Source: Nostoc sp. 106C
GTDB taxonomy: Bacteria; Cyanobacteriota; Cyanobacteriia; Cyanobacteriales; Nostocaceae
DNA: 36,228 bases
Direction of reading: 5' to 3'
NCBI RefSeq assembly: GCF_002154725.1
Contig: NZ_MTAW01000061.1
Location: forward strand, 1-36,228
The notes beneath the pieces were generated by a model. The model saw nothing but the letters and a program-made list of their open reading frames with translations. It ran no database searches and was not told where the DNA came from. A program made the translations under genes and the position numbers. Positions 7,801-16,800 of this stretch are shown here, one piece after another. Position 1 is the stretch's first letter. Each line of letters opens with the position of its first letter.

Positions 7801-10800
7801 TCGATTTGACTGGACTCAACAACGGTTCGCACATCCTCACGATTACTACAACCGATAAGGCAGGTAATGTCAAGACAAATCAATATAATGTCACAGTTAT
7901 TCTGGATCGAGAAGCACCTGTAATTAGCGCTAGACTGACACGAGATACAGCCCCTGGTGGGATTACCAATAGCGATACGATTACCTTTGACCCTACGTTT
8001 GCGGGAACTGTAATTGATGCCAGTCGCGTAGTTGATTTTCGAGCGGGCTTTGACAGCACACTTATGGCTGACTTTACCAATGTTACGGCACTGCGCAATG
8101 CCGACGGTAGCTTTAGCTTTGACCGCACTCAATTAGCAACGATTTACGGTAACACATTACCAGATGGCATCCATACCTTGCACTTGCAAGCAGTCGATGA
8201 ATTTGGCAACACATCTAATGTTTTTGACATCAGCTTCATTCTTGATACTATTACGCCAGAACCTGTCTTTAACCTAGATGCGGTATCTGATTCTGGTGTA
8301 GCGGGCGATCGCCAAACTAAATTTGATACTGTAACTTTGGTGGGTCAAAGTGAGGCATATGCTACTGTTGTTCTAGAACAAATTGGTGCGGTCACAACCT
8401 CAGACCACAACGGACAATTTAGTTTCACCAATGTCCAGTTAGCCATTGGCAACAATTCCCTAACCGCACGCGCAACTGATATTGCTGGTAACGAAAATAC
8501 TTTCTCTACAAACATCTATCGATTTAGTCCACCGACTGCGATTAACTTAACAGGCAACATAGTTGCTGAAAATAGTATTAGCGGTACGGTCATCGGTCAA
8601 CTTAGCAGCACTGACCCTGATGCGGGAGATAGCCATACCTATACTTTAGAGGATGATGCTGGTGGGCGTTTCCGCATTGTTGGCAACCAGTTACAAGTAG
8701 CTGATGGTACACTGCTTAACTTTGAAAGTAGCACCCAGCATTCCATCACAGTCAAGAGTACTGATACTAACGGCTTAAGTAACAGCTTTAAGTTGACTAT
8801 TGGCGTGACCAACGTTAATGAAGCACCCAGCTTTACCAGCACGCCCATATCGACAGTTGACTTGGGTAGTTTATACAGATATAACATCGTCACCAGCGAC
8901 CCCGATGCGGCAGATACCAGAAGAATCATTGCAGATAACCTCCCCAGTTGGTTAACTTTGGTGGATAACCTGGATGGAACTGCAACCTTGAGTGGTACAT
9001 CTACCAACTTCTTGGATAACACCAACATCAACTTGAAAGTTACTGATGCGGGTGGGCTGACAGCAATTCAAGAGTTTACTATTACTTCTAGTAACGCTTT
9101 GGTAGAAGGAACTAACTTTACAGCTTCTCGTAGCTTCCCTGTGACAATTGGCGCAACTCCTTCTATCCTCAGCTTTAAGATTGACAAGAGCTTCGATACA
9201 ACTGATATAGATGCAATTAATGATGCCTTGGAAGTAGCATTAATTGATGCCAATGGTAAATCCTTAGTTCATACTATTGCCAGCGGTCGAGATGCCTTTT
9301 TTAACTGGACGGAAGGTGAATCTGCGCTATTGGGTGCAGGTGCGAGTTATGATGCTGCAAGTCGCACTGTTAGCTTGAATCTCACTGGTATTACCCCTAC
9401 TAATGCACAATTAGTGTTCCGTCTGGTAAATAACGATAGCGACACCACTAGCAGCGTGCGGATTACAGATTTTGCCATCACAGCAGCACCTACTGGCACC
9501 CAACCTCCAGTGCAGTCTGATTTTGGTACACAAACATCCCTCAACACTGGGAATGTACTCCTCTTTAATTTGCTTGCAGATATCTCACAAAGCTTTGTTG
9601 CTGAGTACCATCGTACCAGCTTGAATGCAGATAGCCGCCTGCTGTATGCAGATATCGCAATCCGCAATATTGGCTCCTATAGTATTGATGCTCCGTTGAT
9701 TGTGGCTGTTAACCACATTAGCAACCCCAGCGTTTTGGTACGCAACTCTGATGGCTTTACACCAGAGGGAGTTCCTTACTACGATTTCAGCAAGTTGGTA
9801 GGCGATAGCAAACTCGATCCTCAGGAACTGACACAACAGCGCAGTCTCATCTTTTACAATCCTAACTCTGTGCAGTTCACCTATGATTTATCAGTGCTGG
9901 CCCAATTAAATGCTGCTCCTGTTATTCAAACTCAAGCCAACAAGGAAATCATTACTGGACATTCCTACAGCTATGATGTTGATGCTACAGACCCTAACGG
10001 TGATTCTCTTACGTATAAACTGCTGGTTTCTCCTCAGGGTATGACCATTGACTCAACTAGTGGTTTGATTAGCTGGAATACAACGAGCAATAACATTGGT
10101 AACTATGCAGTTGAAGTCGAAGTCAGCGACAGTCACGGTGGTATTACAAAGCAACAGTATACCTTAGCAGTAATTTCACCACCGCCAAATCGACCGCCCC
10201 TCTTTACCTCTATCCCAGTAGTTAACGCAGCAATTAATACTAATTATACTTATCAAGCAAAAGCCATCGATCCAGATGACAACCCCTTAACTTTCTCCCT
10301 TGCTAGTGCTCCTGAAGGCATGAGCGTTAACCCCAATACAGGAGTGATAACTTGGAAGCCTAATGGCAATCAGCTCGGCTTGCTACAGGTAATCTTGAAC
10401 GTGACCGATGGCTTTGGTGGCACTACCCAACAGCGTTTTCAGATTCAAACGCAAATTGAGCCAGGAAACCACGCACCTATCATCACTAGCACAGCGCCTA
10501 CAACTGCTTATACAGCTACAGGTTATACCTATCAAATACAGGCTTTAGACGCAGACCAAGACACCTTGACCTATGCCTTAGATACAGCACCTGCTGGTAT
10601 GACTATTGATGCCACAACAGGACAAATATTGTGGACAACAAAGTCCAACAATGCAGGTACTTACAATATTGCCGTGAAAGTGTTAGATAAGCGAGGTGGT
10701 GTAGATACTCAGAACTTTACTTTAAATCTGTCAAGCAACCTGCCAGGACAAATTTGGGGACGAGTATTTGCAGATGGCAGCAATCTACAACTAGGTTCAT

Positions 10801-13800
10801 ACAGTTCGCAGTCACAGCCACGACCGAGAACTGGCAATCGACTAGCAGCACAACCAATTCCTCTGACCTCAGTCCTTAACCTTCCCAACGGTTTTTACTC
10901 TGCCAGTGGTATGGAGTACTACGAACCCGCAGAGCAAATTTTGATTTCAGATACAGGTTCTACCCGCACTACCTCTAGACTTAATCTGATTCAACCAGAC
11001 GGAACCTTAGTGCCATTTTCTAATGTCACGCAAGATGTTGGACCCAGCTCCTCTGGAATTGCCATCACAGCACTACGCTATTTCACTACAGTTCCTCAGG
11101 ATAATCTTGGTGGGTTCACACCAGGAGACATTTTTGGTAACGCTGGATTTAGGTATTCAAGTTTTGGCTATGACCCTTATATTACAAAAATTACAGACGG
11201 GGGAGCAACAATTATTCCTCAATGGGCAGCCTTGCCAGCAAATTTGACCTATAGGGAAATCTCCTTCCAAATTGATACAACAGGCATATTTGGAGGAGAC
11301 CTGATTGTGCAAGGGTCTACTAGTGTAGATTCCAGAGGTTACGATCTGTCTAAATCCACACTTTTCCGAGTCAAAGCTGATGGTACGGTTAGTCGTCTTG
11401 CTACCTTGGATAATGACTATGGTGGCAATACCTCTTTTGAAATTGTTCCTAACGACTCTGCAAGATACGGTCCTTTAGCTGGCAAGATTATTGTGGCGCA
11501 TAACGGAGCATTTTCTACCGTTGATGTTGCAGGTAATGTTCAATATATTCCCTTACAGGGATCTGGAAGTATTCGGTTAATCCGTCCTAATGAAAATTTG
11601 TTTGCTGGAAGCTACAGTTATAATCCTCAAACTCTGTTAAGTATTCCTGCATCTAATTTTCAACCGATGGTGGGTGACTTTTTAATTGGTGGAGATGGTG
11701 GCCTTCTTAGACGTATGTATTGGGATGGTCAGGCAATAAAAATAGAAATTTTGAATGGACGACAGCTAGCAGGAATGACCTTTGCACCTGTAGGTATTAA
11801 TAACATTGCATCTGTCAGTCCTGTGAGTTTAGCTGACTGGACCGTATATGTCGATAAAAACAATAATGGACGGCGTGACTCGGATGAGTTATCTACCACA
11901 ACAGATACTAACGGTATTTACTCATTTACTCTACCAGTAGGCAATTACACCATAGCGCAAGAATTACCAGGAGGATGGAGCCAAATCAAGCCAGCCTCTA
12001 ATCAACCAATTCAAGTTACCCTCAGTAGCGGTCAGACAATTACCGGGGTTGACTTTGGCAACATCAAGAGCGACCCCGCACCACAAGAAAATCAAGCTCC
12101 TTTATTTACCAGCTTTGCGCCGACTCAAGCTATTGCCAATCAAAGGGTAGTTTATAAAGCAGTTGCTTCTGACCCAGATGGAGATGTTTTGAGCTACGAC
12201 CTGGTAGTTAAACCAGATGGAATGGTGATAGACTCCAATACAGGAATTGTTGCTTGGCGTCCAACATCTGAACAAGTTGGAACTCAGAATGTGATTGTGC
12301 GGGTACGAGATGCTCAAGGGGCACTAGACTTGCAATCATTCCAAGTCCAGGTAGGTTCATCGCAGACACCACCTTTATTTACAGCTTTACCCAAGTCTGG
12401 TTCGGTTGCAGCAGTGGGAGTACCCTTCCAGTTCCAAATCCAAGCTCGCAACCCAGCCCTAGACCCGATAACTTTTGAGCTAACAACAGATGCTCCCGGA
12501 GTTGTCTTAGACTCATCTACGGGGTTGTTTAAGTGGACACCCACTGTAGAAAAAACTTATAACTTTACAATCACAGCAAATGATGGCAAGGGAGCCAAGA
12601 CAACAAAGTCTTTCCAACTTCAGGCACTAAAAAATGTTCCTAATGATGCTCCGATCATTACTTCTCAACCTCCCAGCCAAATCACACCACTGGGACTTCC
12701 TTACGTTTATACTGTTCAAGCCAGCGACCCAAACAACGACCCCCTGACTTATACCCTAGTGACTGCACCCCAAGGAATGACCTTGGATAAGTTAGGCAAT
12801 CTCTTTTGGCAACCTCAAGCTAACCAATTAAGACTCAATTCTATAGCTATTAAAGTCAGTGACGGTCGAGGTGGTGAAGCTACTCAAAGCTTTAATGTTA
12901 ATGTTGCCAGCAGCGCTACTATTGCTAACCATGTACCTAGCATTACCTCCACTCCTGTCCAGTCTGCTGTGGTTAACAAGGTCTACCAATATGAGTTGAA
13001 GTTCAGCGACCTCGACAATGATTTTCTGCTCTTAAACCTGAAACAAGCACCCCAAGGAATGTTCCTTGACCCAGCAACTGGAATTTTACGTTGGATTCCA
13101 ACAGAGGCACAATTGGGAGAAAACACTGTAGTAGTGCAGGTACAAGATTCGCACGGTGCATTTGACTTGCAAGAGTTCAAAGTTAATGTCCGGCTTGTAA
13201 ATACTCCACCTGCAATTAATTCCAATCCTCCAACAGTTGCATCTGCCGGAAAACTCTACAAATATCAGGTGCAAGCCACTGATGTTGATAGTGACTCTCT
13301 TGCTTATAGTCTAGTCAATGCCCCATCTGGAATGACGATTGATGCTAAAACTGGACTGATTCAGTGGACTCCTACTAATACTCAACTGGGGCGGCAAGAT
13401 ATTATAGTTGCGGTCAATGATGGTCAAGGTGGCAGTGCCAATCAAAGTTATAGCTTGCTGGTAAGTGACACGGCGGTGAATAATGCGCCTGCTATTACTT
13501 CTGTTCCAATTACTGTTGCTGCCGTAGATAGACCTTATCAGTATCAAGTTGTTGCTTTTGATCCTGAAGGACAATCTTTGCAGTTTGCTTTAGAAAATGC
13601 CCCATCTGGAATGACGATTGATGCGACTGGATTATTGCAGTGGCATCCCACTATTAGCCAGATTGGTTCGTATACAATCAAGATTTTAGCTACTGATGCT
13701 GCTGGTGCGGTGGCAGTACAGAACTATACTCTGCTTTTACGTGCTAACGCTAGCCCGATTATTAATTCTCATCCATCCCTGATTGCAACTCTAGATACTG

Positions 13801-16800
13801 TTTACGCTTACGATGTCATTGCGAGTGATGTTGATGGCGATCGCCTAACGTACACCTTAGACCAAGCATCCCGTAATTTGGGTATGACTCTGGATACTTT
13901 GGGCAGATTGCGATGGACTCCGACTACTAGCAATGTTGGTAGTCACCATGTCGTGCTATCAGTGAGCGATGGAGTTGCGTTACAGCAGCAAGAGTTTGAC
14001 CTAGTGGTGGCATCTGATACTATTGCACCGAAGGTGAGCTTGATTGCTAATTATAACCAAGTCAACCTTGGAGAAACAGTCATCTTCCAAGCACGGGCTA
14101 CTGACAATATCAAAGTTGCTGGGCTGCAACTGTTGATTAACAATACGCCTGTGGTGCTGGATGCTAACGGGATGGCAAGGTTTACTCCCAATCAGGCGGG
14201 GACGATTATTGCAAAAGCGATCGCTACTGATACTGCTGGTAATATTGGACAAGTAACTTTTGATGTGGCAGTAATTGATACCAGCGATGTGAATGCACCG
14301 GAAGTGAGCCTTGATTTGGGAGCTTATGCTGGTAATTTGGTGACTGCACCCATTGACATCAAAGGTAGTATTTCTGATGATGGCAGCTTAGATTACTATC
14401 GTCTGCTGGTTGCACCTGTGGCGGGTGGGGAGTTTAAGCAGATATTGTTTGTTGATAATCCAAATGTGATCGCCAATGGTGTTCTTGGTAAATTTGACCC
14501 ATCGCTGTTGCAAAATGACTCTTATATTCTGCGGTTAGAAGTTGCTGATAACGGCGGTCATATCAGCTATGCAGAAGAAGTGGTAGATGTTGCTGGTGAG
14601 TTGAAGCTGGGCAATTTCCGACTGTCGTTTACTGACCTCTCCATTCCGGTAACGGGCATCCCAATTACGCTGACACGGACTTACGACACGCTGACTTCAG
14701 CAAGCACTGACGATTTTGGTTATGGCTGGCGGATGGAGTTCCGCGATACTGATTTGCGGACTAGTCTCAAGCGTGACGCAGAAATGGAGGAGTTGGGTTA
14801 CTACACTGCGTTTAAAGAAGGTACAAGAGTTTATATTACTCTCCCTGGTGGCAAGCGTGAGGCTTTCACCTTCAAGCCCAAGATGGTGGAACAGTATGAT
14901 GGTGTTTATTTGGGTCAATTTGCTAAGTACTTCTACCAGCCTGAATTTGTTGCAGATAAAGGCGTAACAAGTACACTCACAGTTGAGAGTAATTTTATCA
15001 CCAAAGGTCAAGGCACTGACCAATTCTACGGTTTTGCAGGCAATGCTTACAATCCAGAAGACCCATACTTCGGTGGCAAGTATAAGTTGACAACGAAGGA
15101 AGGCGTGGTTTACGAAATCGACGCTGTTACGGGTGATTTGCTCACTGTTACGGATACTAACGGTAACAAGCTGACGTACACTGATGCAGGGATTTACAGT
15201 TCTACTGGTAAGCAGATTACGTTTGAACGGGATGCACAGGGGCGGATTGCCAGCGTTAAAGACCCGATGGGTGAGTTGATTCGCTACACCTATGACGCGA
15301 ATGGGGATTTGGTGTCGGTGACAGACCGGGAAAATAACACTACCCGGATGGAGTATAAGACTGAGCGATCACACTACCTCGATAAAATAATTGACCCACT
15401 CAACCGGACTGGCATACGTAATGAATATGGCGATGATGGGCGGTTGAAGGAGATTGTGGATGTTAAAGGTCAGAAGGTGGAAATGTCTTATGACCAGAAT
15501 AATTCTAGACAGACTGTACTAGACCAACTTGGTCATGCCACTATCTACGAGTATGATGCCAGGGGCAATATTCTTACAGAGATTGACGCTGAGGGTCAAA
15601 TTACCAAACGCAAGTATGATGATGACAACAATATTCTCGAAGAAACCGTTATCTCAGATCGCTCTGGCCCAGATGGTTTTACTACTAAATATACCTACGA
15701 CAACAAAAATAATAAATTAACCCAAGAAGACGCATTAGGTAACATTACTCGTTACACCTATGGTGCTTACAGTCGCTTGCTAACTGAAACTGATGCTTTA
15801 GGGCGTACTACTACCAATGCTTATGACAGTTACGGTAATCTCTCAGCCACCAAAGATGCGGTGGGTAAGGTCACAAGCTACGGCTATGACGGCAACGGTC
15901 AGCTAACTTCTTTTGTAGATGCTAATAAACAGGCTACCCGTTTTGACTACGACTCAAATGGAAATGTCACACAAGTAACAGATGCTTTGGGCAATGTCAC
16001 CAAATACACTTACAACCGTAATGGTGACAAGCTAACCGAAACAAGATACATGACTCTGGCTAACGGTCAAGTACGGGAGCTATTAACGAAGTGGACGTAT
16101 GATGATAACGGTCGCGTGAAAACGATGACGGATGCTGAAAATCATACAACTAGTTACGAATATGATGCTAACGGAAAGCAGATTGCTGTAATTGATGCGC
16201 TTCAGCACCGGACTGAGTATAAATACAATGAGAGGGGCGAACTGGTAGAAACAATCTATGCGGATGAGACTCCCGATAATCCATTTGGTAACCTGCGAGA
16301 TATTAGTCGCTACGATGCAGCTGGGCGTACAATCGCCACCATTGATAAAGCTGGACGCGAAACACGTTTTGTTTATGATGATGTTGGTAGGCTAATTAAA
16401 ACTATTCTGCCAGATAACACGCCAAATAATTGGGATGATAATCCTAAAACTCGCACTGATTATTATTCAGACGGCTTAGTTAAAGCAGAAATTGATGAAA
16501 GGAGTAATCGTACTGAGTTCCGTTACGATGCCGTTGGAAGGCTTCTTGAAATAATTTACGCCGATAACACGCCAAATACACTGGATGACAATCCCCGCAC
16601 TACTTATAAATATGACAAAGCAGGGCAGCGAATTGCTGAAACAGATGCGCTCAACCATACTACTACCTATAAATATGATGATTTAGGAAGATTGATCGAG
16701 ACTGAGTTCAACGATAAAACTTATACTACTAGCGAATACGACAACTTGGGTCGGCGCATTGCGATGACTGAGCAGAATGACAAACGGACTGAATATCGTT

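Noticed and set aside
8639-9031. 130-codon minus-strand open frame inside the giant gene
   Set aside because: It is antisense to clear Ig-like coding sequence and low in complexity (Leu/Val/Ser-rich), with no ribosome binding site. Many similar shadows occur along this gene.
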